64,000 nt of DNA from Pseudomonas mendocina (GTDB lineage: Bacteria; Pseudomonadota; Gammaproteobacteria; Pseudomonadales; Pseudomonadaceae), in the NCBI RefSeq assembly GCF_003008615.1, contig NZ_CP027657.1, positions 2,542,001 to 2,606,000 on the forward strand. Direction: 5' to 3'. The notes beneath the pieces were generated by a model. That model worked only from the letters and a program-made list of their open reading frames with translations, was not told the origin of the DNA and searched no databases. The first letter of the stretch is position 1; each line of letters begins with the position of its first letter. Below, piece after piece: positions 1-8,657 of the stretch. A program made the position numbers and the translations under genes.

Positions 1-1763
1 GGGGCGATCACGCCGGCGGCGCCGTTGCCGCAGTCGACTACCACGCGCAGCGGTTTGGCCAGGGCGATGTCGTCACGGATGGTCTTGAAGTAGCGTTGCA
101 GGACGTCGACCTGCTGCACGCTGCCAACGCCGCTGGCCAGGTCGTTGTTATCCAGGCGCGTCTTCAGCGCGAGGATCTGTTCGTTGGCCAGGGTGTCGCC
201 GGCGATGATGATCTTGAATCCGTTGTAGTCCGGCGGGTTGTGACTGCCGGTGAGCATGACCGCCGAGCGGCCTTCCAGCACGTTGGCAGCGAAGTACACC
301 ACCGGGGTCGGCACCATACCGATATCGGTGACTTCGCAGCCGCAGTCGAGCAGGCCTTGTACCAGCTGTTGCAGCAGTTCGGGGCCGGACAGGCGGCCAT
401 CACGGCCGACGATGACCTTGGGTTCGCCCTGAGCCAGGCTCTGCGAGCCGATGGCACGGCCGATCCAGTAGGCATACTCGGCGGTCAGGGTGTCGCCGAC
501 CACGCCACGAATATCGTAGGCGCGGAAAATATCGGCGGGAAGTTTCGGGGCGCTTTGGCGGTTGCTCATTGCGGGGCTCTGCTCCAGTCCCAGGAGATCC
601 TGGTCTTCATCGAGAATGTCGATATCGAGGATATCGGTGTCCTGAAACAGCGGGTCGACCAGCTCCGCCGGTTTGGCTGCCGGCTGAGCGGCGGGGGCCG
701 CGGCTGTTCCTTTAACGGGGGTACTGCTGCCTTCAGGGCTGCTGCGACGTGGCAGTCGCGCCAGGCTCTGGGCCAGGGCATCAAGCGCCGGTACGCTGAG
801 GCTGAAGGCTTTGACGTTCTTACCGGCGGAGAGTTCTTTGAGCATTTGCCCAAGCTGCTGGGCATCGCCATTGACCCGCCGTTGCAGAGCGCCCTGCACC
901 AGAATCAGGCCGATCAGGGCGCCGCCGAATGCCAGCAGCGCCGCGAGGCCAAGCATCGGCAGCGGAATGCTGTCCTGTGCCAGACCGGGGCCAGGGGTGA
1001 AACTCACCTTCCAGTAGGGGTTGCCGGTGGCAAAGGTTTGCGCCGCGCCGTCGCCAGGCTGACCGCGTTGCAGCAGCACCTGCGCCGGGGTGTTGGCGAA
1101 CTGTTGCACCAGTTGCACCTGGCCGTACTCGTCAGGAAGCGCTGGCAGGGCCGCCAGCAGGCGTTGCAGGTCGAAGGCCAGCATGAGCGTGCCCTGGGCC
1201 GGCTGGCTGTCGCTGACGCGCAGCACCACGGCGTTGTAGGCCAGCCAGCGCTGACCGACGCGATAGGCTTCGACCGCCGGTTGCTGGCCGCTTTCGGCGC
1301 GGCGCAGCATGTCCAAGCCGGCGAAGTTCATCGGCGCGGCGCGAGTGGTGTTCTGCACGGCTTCACCGCGGCGGTTGAGGTGGGCATCAATCACTCCATC
1401 CCAATAGCCCAGGCGCCGTTCGGCCTCGCTGACCTGCAGGCTGTCGCCGCTCTGCAGCGCCTGCAGCAGTTCCGGGTTGCGCGCCGCCGCGAGACTGTCG
1501 GCCTGCAGTTGCTTGAGTGCTTGTTGCACCGCGGCGGCCTGGTTGCTGCCGATGGCCTGGGTCAGCTGCGCCTGGCGCGCCTGATTGCCGCTGCTATCGA
1601 TGAACCACAGCAGCGCGCCGCCTGCGCCGACGCCGAGCAGTGCGGCCAGCAGGCCAGGCAGGAGCGGGCCCAGCGAGGGTTTGGCGGCCGGGCTCTTGGG
1701 TTTGCTCTGCACCAGGCTGGCGGCGGGGTCGGCTTCCTTGGCGCTACGCTTGAAGAGTTTCAC
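1..1763 (-). CDS. algC: Phosphomannomutase/phosphoglucomutase AlgC, N-terminally extended; 3' part off the window
   Basis: Interconverts hexose 6- and 1-phosphates for alginate, LPS and rhamnolipid precursors. About 587 codons are visible and the C-terminus lies beyond position 1. The catalytic part starts at an internal Met (ATG at 569, residue 399) with MSNRQSAPKLPADIFRAYDI, and the phosphoserine loop TGSHNPPDYNGFK is near residue 505. In front is an extension of about 398 residues with two membrane segments (about 33-55 and 266-288) around a region that looks periplasmic. The start is a GTG giving MKLFKRSAKEADP; no in-frame stop separates the parts. It lies downstream of dut on the same strand, 39 bases away, fitting a coaBC-dut-algC operon. 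Classical AlgC has only the catalytic part, so initiation at 569 as well is possible. Family call certain; which start is used is inferred. Confidence 0.93.
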   Translation of the reverse strand, partial: MKLFKRSAKEADPAASLVQSKPKSPAAKPSLGPLLPGLLAALLGVGAGGALLWFIDSSGNQARQAQLTQAIGSNQAAAVQQALKQLQADSLAAARNPELLQALQSGDSLQVSEAERRLGYWDGVIDAHLNRRGEAVQNTTRAAPMNFAGLDMLRRAESGQQPAVEAYRVGQRWLAYNAVVLRVSDSQPAQGTLMLAFDLQRLLAALPALPDEYGQVQLVQQFANTPAQVLLQRGQPGDGAAQTFATGNPYWKVSFTPGPGLAQDSIPLPMLGLAALLAFGGALIGLILVQGALQRRVNGDAQQLGQMLKELSAGKNVKAFSLSVPALDALAQSLARLPRRSSPEGSSTPVKGTAAAPAAQPAAKPAELVDPLFQDTDILDIDILDEDQDLLGLEQSPAMSNRQSAPKLPADIFRAYDIRGVVGDTLTAEYAYWIGRAIGSQSLAQGEPKVIVGRDGRLSGPELLQQLVQGLLDCGCEVTDIGMVPTPVVYFAANVLEGRSAVMLTGSHNPPDYNGFKIIIAGDTLANEQILALKTRLDNNDLASGVGSVQQVDVLQRYFKTIRDDIALAKPLRVVVDCGNGAAGVIA

Positions 1764-1802
1764 GTCGGTGCTCCTCGGCGGGTCGTCCTGTGGTGGGATG
1801 AA

Positions 1803-2258
1803 TCAGTGGCTACCGGAATGGCCGAAGCCGCCAGCGCCGCGTTGGGTCTCGTCGAACTGTTCGACCAGCTCGAAATGCGCCTGCACCACGGGCACCAGCA
1901 CCAACTGCGCGATGCGCTCGCCGATGGCGATAGTGAAAGGCGTCTGGCCGCGATTCCAGCACGACACCATCAGCTCGCCCTGGTAGTCCGAGTCGATCAG
2001 GCCGACCAGGTTGCCGAGGACGATGCCGTGTTTGTGGCCCAGGCCCGAGCGCGGCAGGATCAGCGCGGCCAGGCCGGGGTCGCCGATGTAGATCGACAGG
2101 CCAGTTGGAATCAGTACCGTCTGACCCGGCTCGAGGACGATCTCTTCCTTGAGCATGGCGCGCAGGTCGAGGCCGGCCGAACCGGGCGTGGCGTATTGCG
2201 GCAGCGGGAATTCCTGGCCGAGGCGGGGGTCGAGGATCTTGGCTTGCAGAGCGTGCAT
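1803..2258 (-). CDS. dut: Deoxyuridine 5'-triphosphate nucleotidohydrolase (dUTPase)
   Basis: Hydrolyses dUTP to dUMP and pyrophosphate, keeping uracil out of DNA and feeding dTMP synthesis; cytosolic homotrimer. The 151 residues match the family length. All five motifs are visible in order: [10 protein letters not shown] (about 25-34), PRSGLG (69-74), [13 protein letters not shown] (86-98), [10 protein letters not shown] (about 114) and the glycine-rich C-terminal arm [10 protein letters not shown] (139-148) that closes over the substrate. The ATG lies two bases after the coaBC stop, so the two are almost certainly co-transcribed and probably translationally coupled. Nothing odd in the sequence. 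Confidence 0.97.
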   Translation of the reverse strand: MHALQAKILDPRLGQEFPLPQYATPGSAGLDLRAMLKEEIVLEPGQTVLIPTGLSIYIGDPGLAALILPRSGLGHKHGIVLGNLVGLIDSDYQGELMVSCWNRGQTPFTIAIGERIAQLVLVPVVQAHFELVEQFDETQRGAGGFGHSGSH

Positions 2259-2260
2259 GG

Positions 2261-3469
2261 TCAGTTCTTGTTCAGTCGTTCGGCGATAAGGGTGATCAAC
2301 TGGCGGGCGATCTTGCCCTTGCTGGTCTGGGCGAAGCTGGTTTGCTGCAGCCCACGGTCGATCACGGTGATGGCGTTCTCTTCACTATTGAAGCCGATGC
2401 TGGGGTTGGCCACATCATTGGCCACGATCAGATCGAGATTCTTGTCGCGCAGTTTGCGCGAGGCGTATTCCAGCAGGTTCTCGGTTTCGGCGGCGAAGCC
2501 CACGCTGAACGGGCGATCCTCGCGGCCGGCGATGGTGGCGAGGATATCCGGGTTGCGCACCATTTGCAGGAGCATCCCTTCACCGTTGGTGGGGTCTTTC
2601 TTCAATTTGTGCTGGGCGACCACTTCCGGGCGGTAGTCGGCCACCGCGGCGGCGGCGATCAGCACGTCGCAGGGCATGGCCGCTTCGCAGGCGGCGAGCA
2701 TGTCGCGGGCACTGACCACATCGATGCGGTCAACCCGATCCGGGGTCGGCAGGTGTACCGGGCCACTGACCAGAGTGACCTTGGCGCCTGCTTCGGCGGC
2801 GGCCTCGGCCAGGGCGAAACCCATCTTGCCGGAGCTGTGGTTGGTGATGTAACGCACCGGGTCGATGTTTTCCTGGGTCGGGCCGGCGGTAATCAGGATA
2901 TGCAGGCCGTCCAGCGCCTGGCGCTGGAAGCAATCGGCGGCCAGGTGAGCCAGGTCGTTGGGTTCGAGCATGCGGCCGAGGCCGACGTCGCCGCAGGCCT
3001 GGCTGCCGGATGCCGGGCCGAACAGGCGCATGCCGCGCTGCTGCAATAGTTCCAGGTTGGCTTGCGTGGCCTCGTCGCGCCACATCGCCTGGTTCATTGC
3101 CGGAGCCAGGGCGACGGGGGCGTCGGTGGCCAGTACCAGAGTGGTCAGCAGGTCGTTGGCCACACCCTGGGCCAGACGCGCGATCAGGTCGGCGGTGGCA
3201 GGGGCGATGAGGATCAGGTCAGCCCAGCGCGCCAGCTCGATATGCCCCATCGCCGCTTCGGCGGCCGGGTCGAGCAGGTCGAGGTGCACGGGGTGGCCGG
3301 AAAGCGCCTGCAGGGTCAGCGGGGTGATGAACTCGCGTCCGCCCTGGGTCATCACCACACGGACTTCGGCGCCTTGATCCTTGAGTCGGCGAACCAGTTC
3401 GGCGCTCTTGTAGGCAGCAATACCGCCCCCGACGCCGACGATGATGCGTTTGCGATACAGCCGCTGCAT
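2261..3469 (-). CDS. coaBC: Bifunctional phosphopantothenoylcysteine decarboxylase / phosphopantothenate-cysteine ligase
   Basis: Performs two consecutive steps of coenzyme A synthesis. 402 residues from the chosen ATG ([20 protein letters not shown]). The N-terminal flavoprotein domain (about 1-185) has the glycine-rich FMN loop, [11 protein letters not shown] with the catalytic His, PAMNQAMW, and the SQACGD loop Cys. The C-terminal CoaB domain has [26 protein letters not shown] and the KLKKDP lysine motif. The frame stays open upstream to 3598, but those extra 43 residues match no known CoaBC N-terminus and run into the radC promoter region, so the internal ATG is preferred. Divergent from radC with about 140 bases between starts. 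Confidence 0.96.
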   Translation of the reverse strand: MQRLYRKRIIVGVGGGIAAYKSAELVRRLKDQGAEVRVVMTQGGREFITPLTLQALSGHPVHLDLLDPAAEAAMGHIELARWADLILIAPATADLIARLAQGVANDLLTTLVLATDAPVALAPAMNQAMWRDEATQANLELLQQRGMRLFGPASGSQACGDVGLGRMLEPNDLAHLAADCFQRQALDGLHILITAGPTQENIDPVRYITNHSSGKMGFALAEAAAEAGAKVTLVSGPVHLPTPDRVDRIDVVSARDMLAACEAAMPCDVLIAAAAVADYRPEVVAQHKLKKDPTNGEGMLLQMVRNPDILATIAGREDRPFSVGFAAETENLLEYASRKLRDKNLDLIVANDVANPSIGFNSEENAITVIDRGLQQTSFAQTSKGKIARQLITLIAERLNKN

Positions 3470-3609
3470 AGGCCTGCCTTTTATATACCGGTGGATGTGC
3501 GCCACGTGACCAACGCCTCCCCAGGCCGGCCCCGTGTAAAAAGATGGGCTACGATAGCACAGCGCCCGCAGCGGATCAGCGGGCGTATGGCTCGACATGG
3601 AGGTGACAC

Positions 3610-4284
3610 ATGAGCATTCGCGATTGGCCCGCGGCGGAGCGTCCGCGGGAGAAACTGTTGGAGCAAGGTGCGGCGTCGCTGACCGATGCCGAGTTGCTGG
3701 CGATCTTCCTGCGTACCGGGGTGACCGGCAAGAGCGCGGTGGATTTGGCGCGGCACCTGCTGGGCGAGTTCGGTAGCCTGCGAACCCTGCTGGAGGCCGA
3801 TCTGGCAGGCTTCAGCCAGCACCTGGGCCTGGGGCCAGCCAAGTACGCACAACTGCAGGCGGTGCTGGAGATGTCGCGGCGGCATCTGGCCGAACGCCTG
3901 CGCCGTGATTCGGCGCTGGAAAGCCCGCAGGCCGTGCGTGATTACCTCAAGGCGCAGCTGCGTCACGAGCCGCACGAGGTATTCGGTTGTCTGTTTATGG
4001 ATGCCAAGCATCGCGTGCTGGCCTTCGAGGTGCTGTTTCGCGGCAGCATCGACAGCGCCAGCGTTTATCCGCGGCAGGTGGTCAAACGTTCGCTGGCCAA
4101 CAATGCGGCAGCCGTCATCCTTACCCATAACCACCCATCGGGTGTCTCGGAGCCCAGCCAGGCCGACCGCGTACTGACCCAGCGGCTCAAGGATGCGCTG
4201 GCGTTGGTGGAGGTGCGGGTGCTCGATCACTTCATCGTCGGTGATGGTGAGCCGCTGTCCATGGCCGAGCTGGGGTGGATGTAG
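3610..4284 (+). CDS. radC: RadC/DUF2466 family JAMM-domain protein
   Basis: 224 residues, usual size. An N-terminal helix-hairpin-helix-like region (about 1-100) is followed by the RadC JAMM/MPN domain. The metal-binding signature is intact: ILTHNHPSG at about 170-178 followed by the SxxxD part SEPSQAD, and an upstream acidic residue in [11 protein letters not shown]. Named radC for a historical repair phenotype; its real biochemical role in housekeeping chromosomes is unsettled. A GGAGGTGAC-type ribosome-binding site (AUGGAGGUGACAC context) precedes ATG 3610. It is divergent from coaBC and ends a few bases from the convergent gene at 4288. Confidence 0.95.
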   Translation: MSIRDWPAAERPREKLLEQGAASLTDAELLAIFLRTGVTGKSAVDLARHLLGEFGSLRTLLEADLAGFSQHLGLGPAKYAQLQAVLEMSRRHLAERLRRDSALESPQAVRDYLKAQLRHEPHEVFGCLFMDAKHRVLAFEVLFRGSIDSASVYPRQVVKRSLANNAAAVILTHNHPSGVSEPSQADRVLTQRLKDALALVEVRVLDHFIVGDGEPLSMAELGWM

Positions 4285-4287
4285 CCG

Positions 4288-4842
4288 TCAGAGGTGCTCG
4301 GCTCGCGCCTTGATGTTGCTGAGTATGCGCCGACGGATCAATCCGCTGACTGGGCGGATGGCCAGCCAGTAAGGTGTGAATGCCAGGCGACTGGCGCGAT
4401 CCGGACAATGCACGCGGGTTTCCGTGATCAGTCGGGTGTTGCCGTCGGTGGCCGGTTCGCATCGGAAGCCCAGCAGCAGTCGGGCCACGCCGGGTTCGTT
4501 GAATCCACGAAAGGTCTCACCATCCGCACACGGCAGCAGGCCGAAGTCGCTGCGCCAGAAACGGCCGATCAAGCCGTAGGCCGCCTGGTCGGCATCGCGT
4601 GCCAACAGGCTGAACGAATGCATGCCGAACCTGGGCGTGTGCTGCAGGGCGTTACGCAGCCCCAGCTTGAGCGCCAGGCGGGCCGGTGCCTCACGCAGTT
4701 GCAGGCAGCGGCGGATCAGCGGGTCGTCCTCGGCGTCCAGCGTGGCGACGGTATCGAGGATGGCGCCCGGCGTTGCGCCGATGTCCAACTGATGGCGCTC
4801 GCTGAACTGATACTCGGGCAGCAGCCGTGCGGCGAGGCTCAG
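4288..4842 (-). CDS. Conserved hypothetical protein, probable CTG start coupled to the upstream binding protein gene
   Basis: About 184 residues; a conserved open frame between radC and the peptide-binding gene, the place where P. aeruginosa also has a hypothetical gene. The recognisable protein begins around LLPEYQFSERHQLDIGATPG and ends ILSNIKARAEHL; the fold looks like a small alpha/beta SRPBCC-like protein, but I do not recognise the family with certainty. No ATG, GTG or TTG exists between the plausible N-terminus and position 4947, which would force a 109-base overlap with the upstream gene. A CTG at 4842 overlaps the upstream stop as CTGA, the usual four-base coupling arrangement, with GGGTGG just before it. 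An ATT at 4845 is the alternative. Function unknown. Confidence 0.62.
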   Translation of the reverse strand: MSLAARLLPEYQFSERHQLDIGATPGAILDTVATLDAEDDPLIRRCLQLREAPARLALKLGLRNALQHTPRFGMHSFSLLARDADQAAYGLIGRFWRSDFGLLPCADGETFRGFNEPGVARLLLGFRCEPATDGNTRLITETRVHCPDRASRLAFTPYWLAIRPVSGLIRRRILSNIKARAEHL

Positions 4843-6410
4843 AATGCCACCCGTGAGAAGTCCTGGCGGCCGAACGGGCTGACCTTGTAGCCCTGCACCT
4901 TGTCGCTGAGCAGCGCGAAGGCGGTGGGGTGGGCCAGCGGCAGCCACAGCGCCTGTTCCTGAATGATCTTCTGCGCTTCGTGATACAGGCGGATGCGCTC
5001 TGCCTGGTCGCTGCTGGCCTTGCCGTCGGCGATGAGTTTGTCCAGCGTTTCATCGCAGTAACGGGCGAAGTTGAGGCCGGACTCCACCGACGCGCAAGAG
5101 AATTGCGGCGTGAGGAAGTTGTCCGGGTCGCCGTTGTCACCGGCCCAGCCCATGAACAGCAGGTCGTGCTCGCCGGCCTTGGCGCGGCGGATCAGCTCAC
5201 CCCACTCGATCACGCGGATTTCGGCAGCGACCCCGATCTTCGCCAGGTCGGCTTGCAGCAGTTGTGCGCCAAGGTTGGGGTTGGGGTTGAGCAGGCTGCC
5301 GGACGGACGTGTCCAGATGGTGGTCTTAAAACCGTCGGGCAGGCCTGCTTCGGCGAGCAGGGCGCGGGCTTTTGCGGGATCATGGGCATAGCCGGGCAGA
5401 TCCTTGGCGTAGCTCCAGGTATTGGCCGGGTAGGGGCCTTGCGCCGGCTCGGCGCTGCCCTCGAACACGGCCTTGACGTAGCTGGCCTTGTCGAAGGCCA
5501 GGTTGATCGCCTGGCGTACCTGCGGTTTGTCGAGCGGCGCATGCTGGCTGTTGATGCCGACGAAGGCGGTCATGAAGGCTGCAGTCTGCTCGCTCTTGAG
5601 CTTGGCGTCGCCGGCGATGGCCTGCACGTCCTGCGGTTTTGGCGACAGGGCAATCTGGCATTCGCCGCGGCGCAGGCGCTGCAGGCGTACGTTGCTGTCC
5701 GGGGTAATGGCGAAGATCACGCGATCCACGCCTGGTTTGCCAGCGAAGTAATCCGGGTTGGCGCGGTAGCGCACGGCGGCGTCCTTCTGGTAACGCTCGA
5801 AGACGAACGGGCCGCTGCCCACTGGCGCACTGTTGAGCTTCTGCGGCGTACCAGCGGCGAGTAGCTGGGCGGCGTATTCGGCCGGATAGATCGAGGCGAA
5901 GCCCATGCTCAGCGTGGCGAGGAAGGTGGCGTCGCGGCGGTTCAGGGTGATGCGCACGCTGTGTGCATCCGGGGCTTCGATCTTGGCGATCAGGCTTGGC
6001 CACTGCATCGACTGGGCGTGGGGATAGCCGCTGGCGGCGACCTGGTGCCAGGGATGTTGCGGGTCGAGCATGCGTTGGAAGCTGAACAGCACGTCTTCGG
6101 CGGCCAGCTTGCGGCTGGGCTTGAAGTCGGCGCTCTGGTGGAACGGCACGTCGTCACGCAACTGGAAGTCGTAGACCAGGCCATCTTCGGAGACCGACCA
6201 ACTGCTCGCCAGGCTTGGCAGCAGCTTGCCCTGTTCGGCATCGAACTCCACCAGGCGATTCATCAACATGTCGGCCGAGGCATTGGTGGTAGTCAGCGAG
6301 TTGTACTGCACCACGTCGAAGCCCTCAGGGCTGGCTTCGGTGCAAACACTGAGGGTGGCAGCCTGGGCCAGGATCGGGGTGCACAAGAGAGTGGCGAGTA
6401 GCAGGCGCAT
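4839..6410 (-). CDS. Peptide/oligopeptide ABC transporter substrate-binding protein (SBP_bac_5, DppA-like)
   Basis: 523 residues. A cleavable signal peptide (MRLLLATLLCTPILAQA) exports it to the periplasm, and the rest is the family 5 extracellular solute-binding fold (SVCTEASPEGFDVVQYNSLT, LRDDVPFH, ENPNPNLG-type C-terminal region). It should bind di- or oligopeptides and deliver them to an inner-membrane permease, but no permease or ATPase lies beside it, so it is an orphan binding protein like several DppA paralogues in Pseudomonas. A strong AAGGAG ribosome-binding site precedes the ATG. The hypothetical gene at 4288-4842 follows in the same transcript. Ligand cannot be read from sequence. 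Confidence 0.9.
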   Translation of the reverse strand: MRLLLATLLCTPILAQAATLSVCTEASPEGFDVVQYNSLTTTNASADMLMNRLVEFDAEQGKLLPSLASSWSVSEDGLVYDFQLRDDVPFHQSADFKPSRKLAAEDVLFSFQRMLDPQHPWHQVAASGYPHAQSMQWPSLIAKIEAPDAHSVRITLNRRDATFLATLSMGFASIYPAEYAAQLLAAGTPQKLNSAPVGSGPFVFERYQKDAAVRYRANPDYFAGKPGVDRVIFAITPDSNVRLQRLRRGECQIALSPKPQDVQAIAGDAKLKSEQTAAFMTAFVGINSQHAPLDKPQVRQAINLAFDKASYVKAVFEGSAEPAQGPYPANTWSYAKDLPGYAHDPAKARALLAEAGLPDGFKTTIWTRPSGSLLNPNPNLGAQLLQADLAKIGVAAEIRVIEWGELIRRAKAGEHDLLFMGWAGDNGDPDNFLTPQFSCASVESGLNFARYCDETLDKLIADGKASSDQAERIRLYHEAQKIIQEQALWLPLAHPTAFALLSDKVQGYKVSPFGRQDFSRVAF

Positions 6411-6764
6411 GGAGAGCTCCTTATATCCGGGGGCCGGTACGCCGGCGGCAAGCCTCTAACCCTAGTCGATTTGTCGGGCGCTGAATACCGGGGCTAGGCG
6501 ACGAGCGGTCGATTCTCGTTGGCGGCCTCAAGCCTTGGGCTCTACTGGGTCTGCGGTTTTGCCCGAGTGTTTTATCCTGCGCTTTCCCTTGTTGCACCCA
6601 GGGCTTTCTGGTATAAAGCAGCGCTCTTTTCTAGGGGCCCGGTTCTTGTGCTTTGTAGTGCGCCCGGTAAGACCCTCGAGAAACGCGGCGCCGAGCGCCA
6701 ATGACATTGAGTTTAAGCGGCCAACCCATGCCGGGTTGGGCATGTGGTTTTAGAGGGCTGAGGC
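6411..6764. promoter_or_regulatory. Divergent intergenic region between the peptide-binding gene and rpmB
   Basis: 354 bases without a convincing gene. It must hold the promoter for the minus-strand binding protein and that for rpmBG. On the plus strand TTGTTG (6589-6594) and TATAAA (6612-6617) are 17 bases apart, a plausible sigma-70 promoter leaving a leader of roughly 140 bases. Near the end of the leader CCAACCC (6721-6727) pairs with GGGTTGG (6733-6739), giving a 7-bp hairpin just before the rpmB ribosome-binding site. Short open frames here lack ribosome-binding sites and are not called. Confidence 0.55.
6589..6617 (+). promoter_or_regulatory. Candidate sigma-70 promoter of rpmBG
   Basis: TTGTTG at 6589-6594 and TATAAA at 6612-6617 are separated by the optimal 17 bases; the -10 element matches consensus at five of six positions, the -35 element only in its TTG. 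Placement about 150 bases before rpmB fits a highly expressed ribosomal protein operon. Prediction only. Confidence 0.5.
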
Positions 6765-7001
6765 ATGTCGAGAGTCTGTCAAGTTACCGGTAAGGGTCCG
6801 GTAACAGGGAACAACATTTCCCACGCAAACAACAAAACCCGTCGTCGTTTCCTGCCGAACCTGCAGCACCATCGCTTCTGGGTCGAGTCCGAGAAGCGCT
6901 TCGTGCGTCTGCGCGTATCTGCCAAAGGCATGCGCGTTATCGACAAGCGTGGCATCGACGTAGTGCTGGCTGAGCTGCGCGCTCGCGGCGAAAAGGTTTA
7001 A
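6765..7001 (+). CDS. rpmB: 50S ribosomal protein L28
   Basis: 78 residues, the exact usual length, starting [20 protein letters not shown] with the conserved [11 protein letters not shown] and [15 protein letters not shown] segments. L28 binds 23S rRNA near the E site of the large subunit. A GAGG-type ribosome-binding site stands shortly before the ATG. rpmG follows after 10 bases, the standard rpmBG operon. A 7-bp hairpin in the leader (6721-6739) might control translation, but that is inference. Confidence 0.99.
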   Translation: MSRVCQVTGKGPVTGNNISHANNKTRRRFLPNLQHHRFWVESEKRFVRLRVSAKGMRVIDKRGIDVVLAELRARGEKV

Positions 7002-7011
7002 GGAGAGAGTC

Positions 7012-7167
7012 ATGCGTGAACTGATCCGTTTGGTGTCCAGCGCCGGTACCGGCCACTTCTACACCACCGACAAGAACAAGCGCACCACCCCCGACAAGAT
7101 CGAAATCAAGAAATTCGATCCGGTCGTACGTAAGCACGTGATGTACAAGGAAGCCAAGATCAAGTAA
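7012..7167 (+). CDS. rpmG: 50S ribosomal protein L33
   Basis: 51 residues ([20 protein letters not shown] at the start, [11 protein letters not shown] at the end). L33 of the large subunit near the E site. The short Cys-free form is used: the zinc-binding CxxC pairs of the other L33 type are absent, as is normal for Gammaproteobacteria. AAGGAGAGAG precedes the start. An intrinsic terminator follows within 25 bases, ending the rpmBG transcript. Confidence 0.99.
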   Translation: MRELIRLVSSAGTGHFYTTDKNKRTTPDKIEIKKFDPVVRKHVMYKEAKIK

Positions 7168-7187
7168 TTGATCGGCTGCCGTCGAAG

Positions 7188-7215
7188 AAGCCCGCCCTCA
7201 CCGGCGGGCTTTTTT
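7188..7215 (+). terminator. Intrinsic terminator of rpmBG
   Basis: AAGCCCGCC (7188-7196) pairs with GGCGGGCTT (7203-7211) around a six-base loop and runs into a T tract, 20 bases after the rpmG stop. Confidence 0.92.
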
Positions 7216-7442
7216 GTGCCTGGCATTCTGGATGAACCGTCGCTGCGCAACGGCGGGAGCCGCTCTCTACTCAACTGACACCGAGCAATTTCTTGCGCAG
7301 CTCTATCGCATAAGCTGACGTGGTGCAAAGCCTGGGTTTAGACTGCGGCGTTGCCATGGAACTGACTCATCCCTCAGGTTTGTATTGAATGCGGGCGCAT
7401 GCGGGTTCGGGCACCATTCTTCGTCGTTCGCCAGAGGCACGC

Positions 7443-8657
7443 ATGACCGCTTCAGCTCATTCCGTGGAAGTCCTGATCGCCGAAGCCGATCCCTGGACAG
7501 CCAATCTGCTTCAGCAACTGGTGCTGGATATACGCGGCGATGCTCGCGTACTGCGGGTCAGCGATGGCCAGGCGGCACTGGCACGCTGCAAGCGGCGCTT
7601 GCCTGATCTGGTGATCGCTGACGGTGAGTTGCCTGGGCTCGACGGTGTCGAACTGCTGCGTCAGCTGCGCCGTCACCCGCGAACGCCAGCGCTGCCTTTC
7701 GTGCTGATCAGTGGGCGCCTCGATGCCCGCAGCGTGCGTGCCGCCCGCCCGCTGGCGCCCAGTGCCTACCTGGCCAAACCCTTCAATGCCGAGAGCCTGC
7801 GTCAGCGTTTGCGTGGTCTGTTGCCGTCGGCGGATGAGACGGTGCAGGCGCGCCCGGCCTTGCTGCTCAGTGAGCTGCGCGATTTCCTCGATACGGTGCG
7901 CGAGGAGGGGCAGGGCGCGCCTTTGCTCAGCGATGTGCGCAACGCCGTCAGCCAGGGCTTGCAGACCGGCGAGCAGGATCTGGGTGAGCTGGAGGCGGTA
8001 TTCGGCAGTGATCCGCAGATCACCGCGCTGCTGATCGCCGCTGCCAGTAGCGCCGCGCAGCACCAGGGTACGCCCTGTCAGACGTTGGCTCAGGCTTTGC
8101 CACGCCTGGGTGTGGCGCGCACGCTCAACCTGGTGCTGGGCCTGGCCTTGCAGCGTAATGCCCAGTTGCGCGACCCGCGATTGGCTGAGTTGGCCGCGCA
8201 CGCCTGGCAGCGAGCACGGCGCAGCGCCGAACTAGCGCGCTGGTTGGCCGTCGAGCTGAAGCTGGACGCCGAGCTTTGCTACACCGCCGGTCTGCTGCAC
8301 AACCTGGGCGAACTGGCCCTGCTGCGCAGCCTGCAGGACTGGCAGGAGGCCGGGGGGGAACTGAGCAACGAGCAGATCGAGGATGCCATGCTGCGCCGCT
8401 CGGCGAGTTTCGGTTCTGCGTTGCGTATTCGCTGGCGCTTGCCCTTCGGCCTACGCGAGTTGATCGCGGCGTTCTACGGACTGGGCAGTGGAGTGTTCTC
8501 GCGCGAGGCTCTGGTGCTCAATCTCAGCGGTCTGCTGCTGGCCCTGCCGAACAGCGAACCGCCAGCCAGTCTGGCCGAAGCGCGCTGCGTACGTATGTTA
8601 AGGCTCGATCCGGGTTTGCTGGAGCGTGTGCCGGCGGAGCTCTATCAGGCTTCCTGA
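7443..8657 (+). CDS. Response regulator receiver protein with HDOD output domain
   Basis: 404 residues from the ATG at 7443 (MTASAHSVEVLIAEADPWTA), chosen over an upstream frame start because AGAGG lies five bases before it. Residues about 8-125 form a receiver domain: acidic pocket EAD, phosphoacceptor Asp60 in LVIADGELPG, Ser90 in LISG, Lys112 in LAKPF. Residues about 180-370 form an HDOD domain (ELCYTAGLLHNLGELALLR); the metal His-Asp pair of true HD phosphodiesterases is replaced by HN, as expected for HDOD, so it is probably a signalling scaffold rather than a nuclease. It converges on the GGDEF-EAL gene with a 13-base tail overlap, suggesting a functional or antisense link. The partner kinase is not in the window. 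Confidence 0.87.
   Translation: MTASAHSVEVLIAEADPWTANLLQQLVLDIRGDARVLRVSDGQAALARCKRRLPDLVIADGELPGLDGVELLRQLRRHPRTPALPFVLISGRLDARSVRAARPLAPSAYLAKPFNAESLRQRLRGLLPSADETVQARPALLLSELRDFLDTVREEGQGAPLLSDVRNAVSQGLQTGEQDLGELEAVFGSDPQITALLIAAASSAAQHQGTPCQTLAQALPRLGVARTLNLVLGLALQRNAQLRDPRLAELAAHAWQRARRSAELARWLAVELKLDAELCYTAGLLHNLGELALLRSLQDWQEAGGELSNEQIEDAMLRRSASFGSALRIRWRLPFGLRELIAAFYGLGSGVFSREALVLNLSGLLLALPNSEPPASLAEARCVRMLRLDPGLLERVPAELYQAS

Noticed and set aside
96..2636. 846-codon open frame on the plus strand
   Set aside because: Antisense to algC, dut and part of coaBC, all with complete family motifs; the translation is low-complexity and Gln/Arg-rich, as expected for shadow frames in GC-rich DNA.
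3481..4230. 249-codon minus-strand frame opposite radC
   Set aside because: Antisense to radC, which has intact JAMM motifs; no ribosome-binding site or family similarity.
4162..4947. Long overlap start (4947) for the hypothetical gene next to radC
   Set aside because: Would add 35 residues of the upstream gene's shadow frame; the CTGA overlap is more plausible.
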